Assembly: GCF_947487575.1 (NCBI RefSeq)
Contig: NZ_CANKXG010000001.1
Location: forward strand, 414,737-478,736
DNA from: an uncultured Algibacter sp.
GTDB taxonomy: Bacteria > Bacteroidota > Bacteroidia > Flavobacteriales > Flavobacteriaceae
Length of the DNA: 64,000 nt
Direction of reading: 5' to 3'
The notes under the pieces were generated by a model. The model worked only from the letters and a program-made list of their open reading frames with translations, was not told the DNA's origin and ran no database searches. This document shows positions 27,866 through 37,206 of the stretch, piece by piece (within the stretch, counting starts at the first letter, position 1; every line of letters starts with the position of its first letter). The translations under genes were made by a program, and so were the position numbers.

Positions 27866-28577
27866 TACAAATATTCACAACTTAAATATGAAAGAAACCT
27901 TAGAGGTTGTAGATAAAACAATAGCTAAGGGAGTACAATTACACCATGTAGTTGTAAACGCAGGTAAAATAGTAGCAATGCAAACCGATTTACAACTACG
28001 ACAAAGTGTTAATAGTAGCGACCTCATCAATGCAGATGGTCAGGCCGTAGTATGGGCCTCTAATTTATTAGGAAAACCACTTAAGGAACGCGTAGCTGGA
28101 ATTGATTTAATGGTTAACCTTGTTCATTTGGCCTATAAAAAGAGCTATAAAATTTTCTTTTTTGGAGCAAAAGAAGATGTAGTTAGAAAAGTAGTTGAAA
28201 CATATTCAAGTCAATATTCAACAAACATCGTGGCAGGATACCGAAATGGCTATTTTAAAAAAGAGGAAGAAAAAGAAATTGCTAAAGAAATAGCAGATAG
28301 TGGCGCCAATATTTTATTTGTAGCGATTAGTTCTCCAACAAAAGAAAACTTTTTGTATGAAAACAAAGAATTACTAAGTCGGGTTAATTTTATTATGGGT
28401 GTAGGGGGGAGTTTTGATGTTGTTTCTGGTAAAGTAAAACGAGCCCCAATATGGATGCAGAAAAGCGGATTAGAGTGGTTTTATAGGTTTGCCCAAGAAC
28501 CAAAGCGAATGTGGAAGCGTTATTTATTTGGGAATATTAAATTCATAACATTAGTACTTAAAGAAAGATTTAAGTGA
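27849..28577 (+). CDS. WecG/TagA/CpsF family glycosyltransferase
   Basis: 242 aa. GT26 motifs include VVNAGKIVAMQ near residue 35, LINADGQAVVWAS, KERVAGIDLM, FFFGAKEDVV, and the C-terminal IMGVGGSFDVVSGKVKRAP with WFYRFAQEPKRMWKRY. WecG transfers ManNAcA and TagA transfers ManNAc onto lipid-linked acceptors; with wecB and wecC in the same locus, UDP-ManNAcA is the most likely donor. The enzyme is probably peripheral on the inner membrane. It overlaps the preceding membrane protein by 17 bases. Confidence 0.9.
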   Translation: MIKILNTNIHNLNMKETLEVVDKTIAKGVQLHHVVVNAGKIVAMQTDLQLRQSVNSSDLINADGQAVVWASNLLGKPLKERVAGIDLMVNLVHLAYKKSYKIFFFGAKEDVVRKVVETYSSQYSTNIVAGYRNGYFKKEEEKEIAKEIADSGANILFVAISSPTKENFLYENKELLSRVNFIMGVGGSFDVVSGKVKRAPIWMQKSGLEWFYRFAQEPKRMWKRYLFGNIKFITLVLKERFK

Positions 28578-28651
28578 GTTAATTAATGTTTGTTATAAAA
28601 TAGGAAGTCGTGCCAAATTTTATATTTAAGCATCACTGTCAATAAATAAAT

Positions 28652-29638
28652 ATGAAAAAAATTTTAATTACAGGAGCTGCTGGATTCTTAGGCTCGCACC
28701 TCTGTGATAGGTTTATAAAAGAAGGCTACCATGTTGTTGCTATGGATAATTTCATCACTGGTGATAAAAAGAATATCGAGCATTTAATAGGCTTAGAAAA
28801 TTTTGAATTTGTAGCTCATGATGTAACTAACTTTATAGAACTTAGAGGCAATTTAGATTATATTTTACACTTTGCATCACCAGCAAGCCCTATTGATTAT
28901 TTAAAAATTCCCATTCAAACACTAAAAGTTGGAGCTTTAGGAACGCATAATTTATTAGGGCTAGCAAAAGCTAAAAATGCAAGAATGCTTATTGCTTCGA
29001 CCTCAGAAGTTTATGGGGACCCTTTAGTACATCCACAATCTGAGGATTATTATGGCAATGTAAATACTATTGGTCCAAGAGGTGTTTATGATGAGGCAAA
29101 ACGCTTTCAAGAATCCATCACTATGGCGTATCATAGATTTCATGGGTTAGAAACTAGAATTGTACGTATATTTAATACATATGGCCCAAGAATGAGGCTT
29201 AACGATGGAAGAGTGATTCCTGCCTTTATAGGTCAAGCACTTAGAGGGGAAGATTTAACGGTTTTTGGAGAAGGATTACAAACGCGATCATTTTGCTATG
29301 TTGATGATCAGGTAGAAGGTATTTATAGGTTATTATTAAGTGATTATTCTTACCCCATAAATATTGGTAATCCACATGAAATAACAATTAAAGAATTTGC
29401 TGAAGAAATTATAAAGTTAACAGGAACAAATCAAAAGATAATTTATAAAGCATTACCTCAAGATGATCCGTTACAAAGACAGCCAGACATTACATTAGCA
29501 AAAAAAATACTAAATTGGGAACCAAAAATTAGTAGAGAAGAAGGGATGAAGATAACTTATGATTATTTTAAATCTTTATCCGAGGACGAATTATATAAAA
29601 GCGCGCATAAAAATTTTAAAGAACATATAAAAAAATAA
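28652..29638 (+). CDS. UDP-glucuronate decarboxylase-like SDR
   Basis: 328 aa extended [18 protein letters not shown] is the NAD loop; [35 protein letters not shown] (YxxxK) and [18 protein letters not shown] match UDP-xylose synthase (UXS) closely. Such enzymes convert UDP-glucuronate to UDP-xylose. No dedicated UDP-glucose dehydrogenase is in the locus, so UDP-GlcA must come from elsewhere or the substrate is another UDP-uronate. It starts 74 bases after WecG, and the next gene begins directly after its stop. Confidence 0.88.
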   Translation: MKKILITGAAGFLGSHLCDRFIKEGYHVVAMDNFITGDKKNIEHLIGLENFEFVAHDVTNFIELRGNLDYILHFASPASPIDYLKIPIQTLKVGALGTHNLLGLAKAKNARMLIASTSEVYGDPLVHPQSEDYYGNVNTIGPRGVYDEAKRFQESITMAYHRFHGLETRIVRIFNTYGPRMRLNDGRVIPAFIGQALRGEDLTVFGEGLQTRSFCYVDDQVEGIYRLLLSDYSYPINIGNPHEITIKEFAEEIIKLTGTNQKIIYKALPQDDPLQRQPDITLAKKILNWEPKISREEGMKITYDYFKSLSEDELYKSAHKNFKEHIKK

Positions 29639-30991
29639 GTGGACTACAAAAAAGGAAGGTATTCTAGCTTAATAAAACCGATTTTTGGGTTTATTGACTT
29701 AGTCATAATAAATATGGCCGTGTTTTATTTTGAAATAAATTTAAAAAATGTTTATGTTTTTTGTTTATATATATCTGTTTCCTGGATAATTATTGCTGTT
29801 AAAAATCATTTTTACGAAGTACAAAGACACACGAGATTAATTCAAATAGCCCCTCTCTTATTTAGGCAAATCGTTTTTTTTACAATTGCACTTTATGCCT
29901 TTATTGGGTTTTTCAAACAGCCTAGCGTTAGTAGGTTATCTCTAGGAAATTATTTGTTATTAGTTTTTATATTAATTTGTGTATTTAAGTTTTTAACAAT
30001 TTTTTTATTAAAAAAATACAGAACAGTTTTAAGAGGTAATATTAGAAAGGTTATTGTAATCGGTAATAATGATAAAGCAAGGCAGTTAATAAAAACATTC
30101 AATAAAAGATTGGATTTTGGTTATAAATTTGAGGCTGAATTTAGTTTAAAAGACAAAGAGTTTTCTTTAGAAAATTGTTTCGATTATGTAATCGAAAACA
30201 ATATAGATGAAATTTATTTTTCAGTTGCCGAACTATCAAATAAACAAATAAACAAATTAATAGATTTTGCTGATAATAATCTTCGCGAGCTTAAATTTAT
30301 TCCAGATAACAAAGATATTTATTCCAAAAAACTTAAATACGAATATTATGATTATATCCCGATTTTATCTTTAAGAGCGATTCCTCTTCAAGAATCAGTA
30401 AATAAATTTGTTAAAAGACTTTTTGATATATTATTTTCTTTATTCATTATCGTTTTTATTCTATCATGGTTAACTCCTATTTTAGCAATATTTATTAAGC
30501 TAGAGTCTAAAGGCCCTGTGTTTTTTAAACAATCTAGAAACGGTTTTAATTATCAAGAGTTTGATTGTTATAAGTTTAGGTCAATGACTCCTAATAAAAA
30601 TGCACACTTGCTACAAGCTACAAAAGGCGATTTAAGAATAACCAAAATAGGAGCTTTGATTAGAAAAACAAGTATAGATGAATTACCACAATTTTTTAAT
30701 GTGTTATTTGGTGATATGTCTGTTGTTGGACCAAGACCTCATATGGTAAGTCATACTAATATGTACGCTCAGAGAATAGATAAATTTATGGTTAGACATT
30801 TTGTGAAACCAGGTATTACTGGATTAGCCCAAGTAAGTGGTTTTAGGGGTGAAGTTGAGACTGATAAAGATATTATTAATCGTGTGAAATATGATATTTT
30901 TTATATTGAAAACTGGTCTCTACTATTGGATGTTAAAATAGCTGTTCAAACACTTACTAATGCAATAAAGGGTGAAGAAAAGGCTTATTAA
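29639..30991 (+). CDS. Initiating polyprenyl-phosphate glycosyl-1-phosphotransferase
   Basis: 450 aa of the WbaP/WcaJ type. Four N-terminal membrane helices are followed by a CoA-binding-like cytoplasmic domain (KVIVIGNNDKARQLI) and a C-terminal catalytic domain with a membrane helix, CYKFRSMTPN, RKTSIDELPQFFNVLFGD, SVVGPRPHM and PGITGLAQVSGFRGE. It loads the first sugar-1-phosphate onto undecaprenyl phosphate to begin each repeat unit. The start is GTG at 29639, immediately after the UXS-like stop. It converges on the reverse-strand GT4 gene with a 4-base overlap. Confidence 0.92.
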   Translation: MDYKKGRYSSLIKPIFGFIDLVIINMAVFYFEINLKNVYVFCLYISVSWIIIAVKNHFYEVQRHTRLIQIAPLLFRQIVFFTIALYAFIGFFKQPSVSRLSLGNYLLLVFILICVFKFLTIFLLKKYRTVLRGNIRKVIVIGNNDKARQLIKTFNKRLDFGYKFEAEFSLKDKEFSLENCFDYVIENNIDEIYFSVAELSNKQINKLIDFADNNLRELKFIPDNKDIYSKKLKYEYYDYIPILSLRAIPLQESVNKFVKRLFDILFSLFIIVFILSWLTPILAIFIKLESKGPVFFKQSRNGFNYQEFDCYKFRSMTPNKNAHLLQATKGDLRITKIGALIRKTSIDELPQFFNVLFGDMSVVGPRPHMVSHTNMYAQRIDKFMVRHFVKPGITGLAQVSGFRGEVETDKDIINRVKYDIFYIENWSLLLDVKIAVQTLTNAIKGEEKAY

Positions 30992-32151
30992 ATAAAATTA
31001 ACAAGTTTGTTTAATTGACTATTAAAATCAAAATTTTCAAAAGCAATTTCTTGTATTTTAATTCTTTTTTCTGATTCTAAATTTAAAGTTTCCAATTTTG
31101 AAATAACGTTGTTTAAATCGTTATAATCGCTAGATTGAGCAACCCAACCTAATTTATATTCGTTAATAATATGTTCACCTTCGCCACCACCAAAGTATAA
31201 CATAGGAAGGCCTAGACGCGCATATTCAAATATTTTAGAAGGCACTGAACCATAAATTCTATTGAGTAAAGGAATTATTGTGAAATCGTATTTTGTAATT
31301 ACTCGGTGCAATTCTTCCCGAGAAACTTCTCCGTGATATATAACATCTAGTTCTGTTCTGGTTTTAATAAGGTTTTCAAGAGCATGTTGTTCTGCTCCAG
31401 AGCCATAAATATGAAATTGAATTCTGGTATAATCTAAGTTCTTACAAAGTTTTAAAATACCTTGAGCTATACCTAATAAACCCGCATAAACCATTTTTAG
31501 CTTTTCTGATGGATTTATTTCATGATTAGGTATAGGAACTTCAAAATCTGGATAATTTCGATACAAAAATGTATTCTTTTCTGGAAAAAGTAATTTTACA
31601 TGCGTTATTATTTCTTCACTTTGCCCCAAAACTAAATCAGCATGTTTATAATTAAACCGTTCTACCTTTTCAAGGAGTTTATAACTGAAATTCTTTTTAA
31701 AAGCGCCTAATTCTAATCCTGCTAGTGGCCATAAGTCACTCACATTTAAAATCACTTTTCTTTTTTTTGACCTAAGAAAAAATACAGATGTAAAAGCAAC
31801 TAATAGTGGAGGTGATTGGATGATAACTGTTTTTGGGATTTTATTCCAAATAAAAAACCATATCAAACTGAAACTATATGATATCATGGCAATTAATCTC
31901 AATAACTTATTCTTGGAGTTACTGGCGTAAATCCATAACCGATGAATAGTTATTTTGTTTTCATAAGAAGTGCGTTTAAATCGACCTCTAAAGCCTTCAA
32001 AAATCTGGCCTTTAGGATAATTTGGTAAAGGTGTTAAAATGGAAACCTTAAAGTCATGTTTTTGCAATCCTTCAGCTAAATGAAAAATACGATTTGATGC
32101 AGCACCAGTTTCAGGGGGAAAATAATTGGTTATAATAAGGACATCTTTCAT
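30988..32151 (-). CDS. Glycosyltransferase family 4 (WbuB-like)
   Basis: 387 aa. N-terminus ITNYFPPETGAASNRIFHL and ILTPLPNYPKGQIFEGF are typical of WbuB-type GT4 enzymes, and FEYARLGLPMLYFGGGEGE is the C-terminal donor-binding region. WbuB adds FucNAc-type amino sugars in known O-antigen clusters; here that is only suggested by the neighbouring epimerase. It lies on the reverse strand with the epimerase (7-base gap) and CapK-like genes, so it forms a separate operon closing the locus. Confidence 0.83.
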   Translation of the reverse strand: MKDVLIITNYFPPETGAASNRIFHLAEGLQKHDFKVSILTPLPNYPKGQIFEGFRGRFKRTSYENKITIHRLWIYASNSKNKLLRLIAMISYSFSLIWFFIWNKIPKTVIIQSPPLLVAFTSVFFLRSKKRKVILNVSDLWPLAGLELGAFKKNFSYKLLEKVERFNYKHADLVLGQSEEIITHVKLLFPEKNTFLYRNYPDFEVPIPNHEINPSEKLKMVYAGLLGIAQGILKLCKNLDYTRIQFHIYGSGAEQHALENLIKTRTELDVIYHGEVSREELHRVITKYDFTIIPLLNRIYGSVPSKIFEYARLGLPMLYFGGGEGEHIINEYKLGWVAQSSDYNDLNNVISKLETLNLESEKRIKIQEIAFENFDFNSQLNKLVNFI

Positions 32152-32158
32152 GTTAATT

Positions 32159-33244
32159 TTAAATAGATGCTAAAAGATGAACAATTCTTTTTGCAGCTTT
32201 TCCATCCCATAACTCAGGAATTTCACCTTGTTTCCAAGTTCCTGAGAGTAAAATATTAAAAGCACTATTAATTTTTTCGGGATTACTTCCTACCAAAATA
32301 TTAGTTCCAATATCACAAGTTTCTGGGCGTTCGGTATTTTCTCTTAAAGTGATGCAGGGTACATTCATAACTGTTGTTTCTTCAGTAATACCACCGGAAT
32401 CTGTAATTACTGCTAATGCATGCTTTACTAAACAATTAAACTCTAAATAGCCCAAAGGGTTTACATAATGCAGGTTTTCAAATTCTAATTTCAAACCGCT
32501 TAAAAGCCTCTTAGTTCTTGGATGAACGGGGAAAATAATAGGATAGTCTTTGCCTAAAGTAACAATTTGAGTAATTAATGTTTTTAATTGTTCCTCTTCA
32601 TCTACATTACTTGGTCTATGGAGCGTCATAACCATGTACTTTTTCTTAGATAAGTTTAAATCATCCCAAAGCGATGGTTTTTTTAATCTATTTTCATTTT
32701 TAAGTAAGGTGTCAATCATCACGTTTCCAACAAAAAAGATTTTGGATTTTGAGACACCTAGTTTTATTAAATTGTTAACAGCATTGGTTGTAGTAGTGAA
32801 AAAATAATCAGTTAAACTATCAGTAACAATTCTATTAATCTCTTCAGGCATTTTCATATCTCCAGAACGAATTCCAGCTTCGACATGTGCCACTTTAATT
32901 TGTGCTTTTTTAGCAACTATTGTACAAGCCATTGTTGAGGTTACATCACCTACAACCATTATCAAATCGCAAGGGTTTTGTTTTAATTCATTTTCAAAAC
33001 CAATCATTATCGCAGCAGTTTGTTCTGCTTGCGTACCACTTTTTACTTCTAAATTCCTATCAGGAAGCGGTATGTTTAATTCTTCAAAAAAAGTGCCACT
33101 TAAATTTTTGTCGTAATGCTGACCAGTATGCACCAATCTATAATTAATATTAAAACCCTCCTTTTTCTTTTCAAGAATAGCTTCAATAATAGGAGCAATT
33201 TTCATGAAATTTGGTCTTGCACCAGCAACTATAGTAATATTCAT
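32159..33244 (-). CDS. UDP-GlcNAc 2-epimerase family protein, second copy
   Basis: 361 aa. VAGARPNFMKIAPIIEAI at the start, HTGQHYDKNLSGTFFEEL, VVGDVTSTMA, HVEAGIRSGD with MPEEINR, and TDSGGITEETTVMNVPC are all family motifs, so the fold and active site are intact. It differs throughout from the wecB at 14585. This subgroup includes FnlC-like enzymes acting on other UDP-amino sugars; no FnlA/FnlB partners are visible here. It overlaps the CapK-like gene by 4 bases. Confidence 0.88.
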   Translation of the reverse strand: MNITIVAGARPNFMKIAPIIEAILEKKKEGFNINYRLVHTGQHYDKNLSGTFFEELNIPLPDRNLEVKSGTQAEQTAAIMIGFENELKQNPCDLIMVVGDVTSTMACTIVAKKAQIKVAHVEAGIRSGDMKMPEEINRIVTDSLTDYFFTTTTNAVNNLIKLGVSKSKIFFVGNVMIDTLLKNENRLKKPSLWDDLNLSKKKYMVMTLHRPSNVDEEEQLKTLITQIVTLGKDYPIIFPVHPRTKRLLSGLKLEFENLHYVNPLGYLEFNCLVKHALAVITDSGGITEETTVMNVPCITLRENTERPETCDIGTNILVGSNPEKINSAFNILLSGTWKQGEIPELWDGKAAKRIVHLLASI

Positions 33245-34560
33245 GTATTTTGGTTTAAGTAGGATGTAAACTGCTTCAATTTACCACTTTTTGAACGAAT
33301 TAATTGATCTTGTTTCTCAAAGCTAATTTGTAACCCTTTTTCAAGATATGTTTCCATTTCAGTTATAATCATTTTCATTTTTTCTTCAGAAAGCAATTCA
33401 GAACTTACATAGATAACTTTGAATGTATTTATATTAAGTTGCTCAATTACAAACTCCTTTACGTTTCCATTATCTTCAATAATACTTTTCGTAATGTAAT
33501 AAAAGGTTAATCCAGCAGCTTTTTTTCCGCTTGGTAAAATAGCAATATCATTAGTTCGACCAATTATCTTTTCAAGAATAGGTGTTTTAAGCGTACTTTC
33601 TTTTGAAAGCATTCCTATGTCACCAATATCATATCTAATAAATGGATGTGCTTTGTTATAAAGCGAAGTGATTACGATGCGCCCTTCTTCACCGTAAGGT
33701 AAAACCGAGTTATTTTCATCTAAAATTTCAACAAATAAGCTTTCGCTATTTACCTGCCAATGTCCAGAGGGGTTTTCAAAAGCAATTAAATCCAATTCAG
33801 AAGCGCCATATTCATTAACAACAGGAATACCAAATTGTGTTTCCATGAGTTTTTTATCATCTTCAAAAAGCATTTCAGAAGTTACAATACAAGCATTTAG
33901 GGATGGGCAAATAGCTTTAAGAACTAGGTTTTTTTTCTGAAGAAATTTAGCAAATTGCACAATAGAACTTGTATAACCATTAATATAATCAAATGGCGTT
34001 GATTGAAATTTCTTTAGATGTTTTTCAAAAGCTGAATCACTCAAATCGAAAACAGAAAATCGAAATCGACTACTCAATTTATCTTTTAAACGTTCTTTAT
34101 AATAGCCTTTCTTATCTAAAGGAATACCATAAAAACGCGCTTGCTTAGAGGTGTTAAAACCTAAATTATACCATCCAAATCGGTTTTGTATGATTGCCCA
34201 AGTTAAGGCATGACTAAATTTATCTTTAGCAAAAATAAAAGGGTCACCCGAAGAACCAGAGGTTTTATTAACGTATACGTTTTTTTCTAAGAACCCTTTT
34301 GAAAGTCTATTTGAAAGTGGTTTCTGCAAATCTTTTTTTGTCATTACTGGAATAGAATTCCAATCATCAAGATTAACTCCTTTTGCAAATGATTTGTAAA
34401 AGGAATTGTTTTCTAAATGATAAGCAACAATGTTCTTTTTTATGTTTTCAATATAACTTTCAAATTCATTTTCATCTTTATTTTGAATAGTCTTCAACAC
34501 ACGACTGGCTTCCTTAATAGGAAAACCATTCAATTGCAATGAAAAATCGAATAAATTCAC
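33241..34560 (-). CDS. CapK/phenylacetate-CoA ligase-like adenylate-forming protein
   Basis: 439 aa from GTG at 34560, giving VNLFDFSLQLNGFPIKEA, the N-terminus I expect for CapK-like proteins; the frame continues upstream to 34662, but that part is unlike the family. VNKTSGSSGDPFIFAKD is the nucleotide-binding loop, and NEYGASELDLIAFENP and HPFIRYDIGDIGML are adenylation-domain motifs. Members are common in capsule and O-antigen loci with unknown acyl substrates. It is the first gene of the reverse-strand operon, followed by the epimerase and GT4. Confidence 0.85.
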   Translation of the reverse strand: MNLFDFSLQLNGFPIKEASRVLKTIQNKDENEFESYIENIKKNIVAYHLENNSFYKSFAKGVNLDDWNSIPVMTKKDLQKPLSNRLSKGFLEKNVYVNKTSGSSGDPFIFAKDKFSHALTWAIIQNRFGWYNLGFNTSKQARFYGIPLDKKGYYKERLKDKLSSRFRFSVFDLSDSAFEKHLKKFQSTPFDYINGYTSSIVQFAKFLQKKNLVLKAICPSLNACIVTSEMLFEDDKKLMETQFGIPVVNEYGASELDLIAFENPSGHWQVNSESLFVEILDENNSVLPYGEEGRIVITSLYNKAHPFIRYDIGDIGMLSKESTLKTPILEKIIGRTNDIAILPSGKKAAGLTFYYITKSIIEDNGNVKEFVIEQLNINTFKVIYVSSELLSEEKMKMIITEMETYLEKGLQISFEKQDQLIRSKSGKLKQFTSYLNQNT

Positions 34561-34677
34561 TTTAATAGATATAATTTGTAAAGTAAATAAAAAATATTCG
34601 TGTATTAGGAGCATTAATTTTATTTTTGCGGAAACTATAAAGTAGCTTTTAATGCATAGCATTAAAAAACACTAATT

Positions 34678-34702
34678 TGTCATTCCCGTGAAGACGGGAA
34701 AC
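34678..34702. repeat. Intergenic hairpin repeat (TCATTCCCG family)
   Basis: TGTCATTCCCGTGAAGACGG then GAAAC. Arms TTCCCGT (34683-34689) and ACGGGAA (34694-34700) pair perfectly. It lies between capK-like and purD, which point away from each other. Related copies occur at 39655-39680, 39707-39737, 54400-54419 and 63054-63075. Confidence 0.75.
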
Positions 34703-34715
34703 TAAAACGAAATAC

Positions 34716-35987
34716 ATGAATATTTTAATACTTGGTTCTGGAGGAAGAGAACACACTTTTGCTTGGAAAATTGCTCAAAGCTCAAAATGCGAAAACCTTT
34801 TTGTAGCACCAGGAAATTCTGGAACTGCGCAGGTAGCAACAAACGTAAATATAGGCGTAACTGATTTTCCTGCTATTAAAGAATTGGTATTAAAAAATAG
34901 CATTGATATGGTTGTTGTTGGTCCTGAAGACCCTTTAGTGCAAGGTGTTCATGACTTCTTTTTAAATGATGATGCCATTAAGTATGTGTCAGTTATTGGG
35001 CCACAAAAAGCAGCAGCTGAGTTAGAGGGTAGTAAAGAATTTGCAAAAGAGTTTTTATACCGTCACAACATTCCAACGGCAGCTTATGAAAGTTTCACAA
35101 AAGAAACCGTAGATAAAGGTTATGATTTTTTAGAGACTTTAAATCCACCTTATGTTTTAAAAGCGGATGGATTAGCGGCAGGTAAAGGCGTTGTTATTTT
35201 AAATGATATAAATGAAGCAAAAGCAGAACTAAAAAGTATGCTTGTTGATGCTAAATTTGGTGAGGCTAGTACCAAAGTAGTTATAGAAGAGTTTTTAGAC
35301 GGTATTGAGTTAAGCTGTTTTGTCTTGACCGATGGTAAAAATTACAAAATTTTACCAACTGCAAAAGATTATAAACGTATCGGCGAAGGCGATACAGGTT
35401 TAAATACAGGTGGGATGGGAGCTATTTCTCCAGTGCCTTTTGCTACAGATGAATTTTTGAATAAGATTGAAGAGCGTATTGTAAAGCCTACAATAAGCGG
35501 TTTTAAGAAAGATAATTTGCCTTATGTTGGTTTTGTATTTATTGGGCTTATTAAAGTTGGAGACGATCCTAAAGTGATTGAATACAACGTTCGAATGGGT
35601 GATCCAGAAACAGAGGTTGTTTTACCAAGATTAAAAAATGATTTTGTTGAAATTCTTGAAGCAATGGGTAATGGAACGTTAGATAAAATCAATATTGAAA
35701 TTGATGAACGTGCTGCTACAACCATTATGACAGTTTCTGGTGGTTATCCTGAGGCGTATGAAAAAGGAAAAGAAATTACTGGAGTCGATACTATCAAAGA
35801 TTCCATTCCATTTCATGCTGGAGCACAGTTAAAAGATGGTAAAATTGTTACTTCTGGAGGACGTGTTATGGCTATAACATCTTACGGGGATACGTATCAA
35901 GAGGCCATAAAAAAATCTTACCAAAGCATAGATAAACTAAACTTTGATAAGATGTATTATCGTAAAGATATTGGATTCGATTTATAG
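34716..35987 (+). CDS. purD: Phosphoribosylamine-glycine ligase
   Basis: 423 aa, the usual GARS length. N-terminal ILGSGGREHTFAWKIA, then GPEDPLVQGVHDFF, the ATP-grasp loop YVLKADGLAAGKGVVIL near residue 147, GMGAISPVPFA, and EYNVRMGDPETEVVLPRL. It joins glycine to phosphoribosylamine with ATP, step 2 of purine synthesis. It stands alone; a hairpin repeat ends 14 bases before the ATG. The stop overlaps the convergent DUF6341 gene by 6 bases. Confidence 0.97.
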   Translation: MNILILGSGGREHTFAWKIAQSSKCENLFVAPGNSGTAQVATNVNIGVTDFPAIKELVLKNSIDMVVVGPEDPLVQGVHDFFLNDDAIKYVSVIGPQKAAAELEGSKEFAKEFLYRHNIPTAAYESFTKETVDKGYDFLETLNPPYVLKADGLAAGKGVVILNDINEAKAELKSMLVDAKFGEASTKVVIEEFLDGIELSCFVLTDGKNYKILPTAKDYKRIGEGDTGLNTGGMGAISPVPFATDEFLNKIEERIVKPTISGFKKDNLPYVGFVFIGLIKVGDDPKVIEYNVRMGDPETEVVLPRLKNDFVEILEAMGNGTLDKINIEIDERAATTIMTVSGGYPEAYEKGKEITGVDTIKDSIPFHAGAQLKDGKIVTSGGRVMAITSYGDTYQEAIKKSYQSIDKLNFDKMYYRKDIGFDL

Positions 35988-36209
35988 AAACGAGTGCGAA
36001 GAAATACTTTTGTCTTCTTCGTTATTGTTATCAAATATTCTAAGTTGTAGCATCCAGTAAACCATAGCTACAAATCCAACAAGCATAAAAATCCAAGAAA
36101 TAGTGTTTGCTCCAAACCAACTTTCAAGCTCTAAAGCTCTTAAGGCGTCAAAGGGTGCAAAAATAACATCTACAAATAAATCTTGTATTGCGTAAAAGAA
36201 ATCTTTCAT
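35982..36209 (-). CDS. Small membrane protein (DUF6341-like)
   Basis: 75 aa. The sequence MKDFFYAIQDLFVDVIFAPF and FDALRALELESWFGANTISW is followed by one membrane helix (IFMLVGFVAMVYWML) and a short acidic tail NNEEDKSISSHSFL. I recognise it as a conserved flavobacterial small protein, probably DUF6341, of unknown function, commonly near upp. The gene diverges from the DUF6427-like gene and converges on purD. Confidence 0.75.
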   Translation of the reverse strand: MKDFFYAIQDLFVDVIFAPFDALRALELESWFGANTISWIFMLVGFVAMVYWMLQLRIFDNNNEEDKSISSHSFL

Positions 36210-36282
36210 TTTGTGTTTATTTAATAGTCACCAACTATTTTATAGTTAGTATATTTACAAGGCAAAAATACAAAAACAGTTA

Positions 36283-37206
36283 ATGATAACAAGCTTTTTT
36301 AATAAATCTAGGCCATTATATTTTACGCTTGTATTTTTTATTGCGCTTTTAGCGTTCATAATCGCTAGAATTGGAATATCAAATGAGGTATTAAATTTTG
36401 ATTTTATTTTAAAACAAATAATATTCTTGCTAATTGTTTTTGGTTCAATTTTACTGTTAAATTTTATTGTTAACAAGAACAATTTAACCAATAAGAATAA
36501 TTATGAGATTTTATTGTTTAGTCTTTTTTTGTTATTCATAACTCAAACTACTAGCGATTCAAACGTTTTGTTATCTAACTTTTTTGTTTTACTCGGATTA
36601 CGAAGAATTGTTAGTTTAAGGTCTCCTAAAAACACGAAGAAAAAACTTTTTGATGCTGCTTTTTGGATTGCTATAGCGGCATTGTTCTATTTTTGGGCTA
36701 TCTTATTTTTTGTTTTAATAATTGTATCACTCATTTTATATACAGATTATAATATCAGACATTGGATTATTCCTTTTTTAGCAGTGTTATCTGTTTTTGT
36801 AATTTGTTCCTGCGTTTCAGTAGTTTTATATGATAGCTTTTTTGTAATATTTAATTTGTCTCCCGAAATTAGTTACGACTTTAGTAATTATAACTCCGTT
36901 TCATATTTAATTTCTATAACAGTTTTATTGTCTTTTGGTATTTGGTCTTCAATTTATTATTTGCAAAACATAAAAAAGAAAAAAAAAGCGTTTAGAGTAT
37001 CTTTTAAGACTATTATTTTAGCTGCTATAATTGGTTTTTTTATAGTCGTACAAGCGCCTAATAAAAATGGAAGCGAATTTTTATTTCTCTTTGCTCCATT
37101 AGCTATAATCGTTGCTAATTATATTGATATTATTCAAGAGAAATGGTTTAAAGAAATCTTTTTAGGGGTATTAATTGTTATTCCTTTTATATTATTATTG
37201 TTGTAA
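36283..37206 (+). CDS. Polytopic membrane protein (DUF6427-like)
   Basis: 307 aa with about nine membrane helices; the start MITSFFNKSRPLYFTLVFF and the TSDSNVLLSNFFVLLGLRRI stretch are typical of the flavobacterial DUF6427 family. No catalytic motif is seen, and the function is unknown. It converges with upp, overlapping by 12 bases, and diverges from the DUF6341-like gene with a 73-base gap holding a near-consensus TATATTTA box. Confidence 0.75.
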   Translation: MITSFFNKSRPLYFTLVFFIALLAFIIARIGISNEVLNFDFILKQIIFLLIVFGSILLLNFIVNKNNLTNKNNYEILLFSLFLLFITQTTSDSNVLLSNFFVLLGLRRIVSLRSPKNTKKKLFDAAFWIAIAALFYFWAILFFVLIIVSLILYTDYNIRHWIIPFLAVLSVFVICSCVSVVLYDSFFVIFNLSPEISYDFSNYNSVSYLISITVLLSFGIWSSIYYLQNIKKKKKAFRVSFKTIILAAIIGFFIVVQAPNKNGSEFLFLFAPLAIIVANYIDIIQEKWFKEIFLGVLIVIPFILLLL

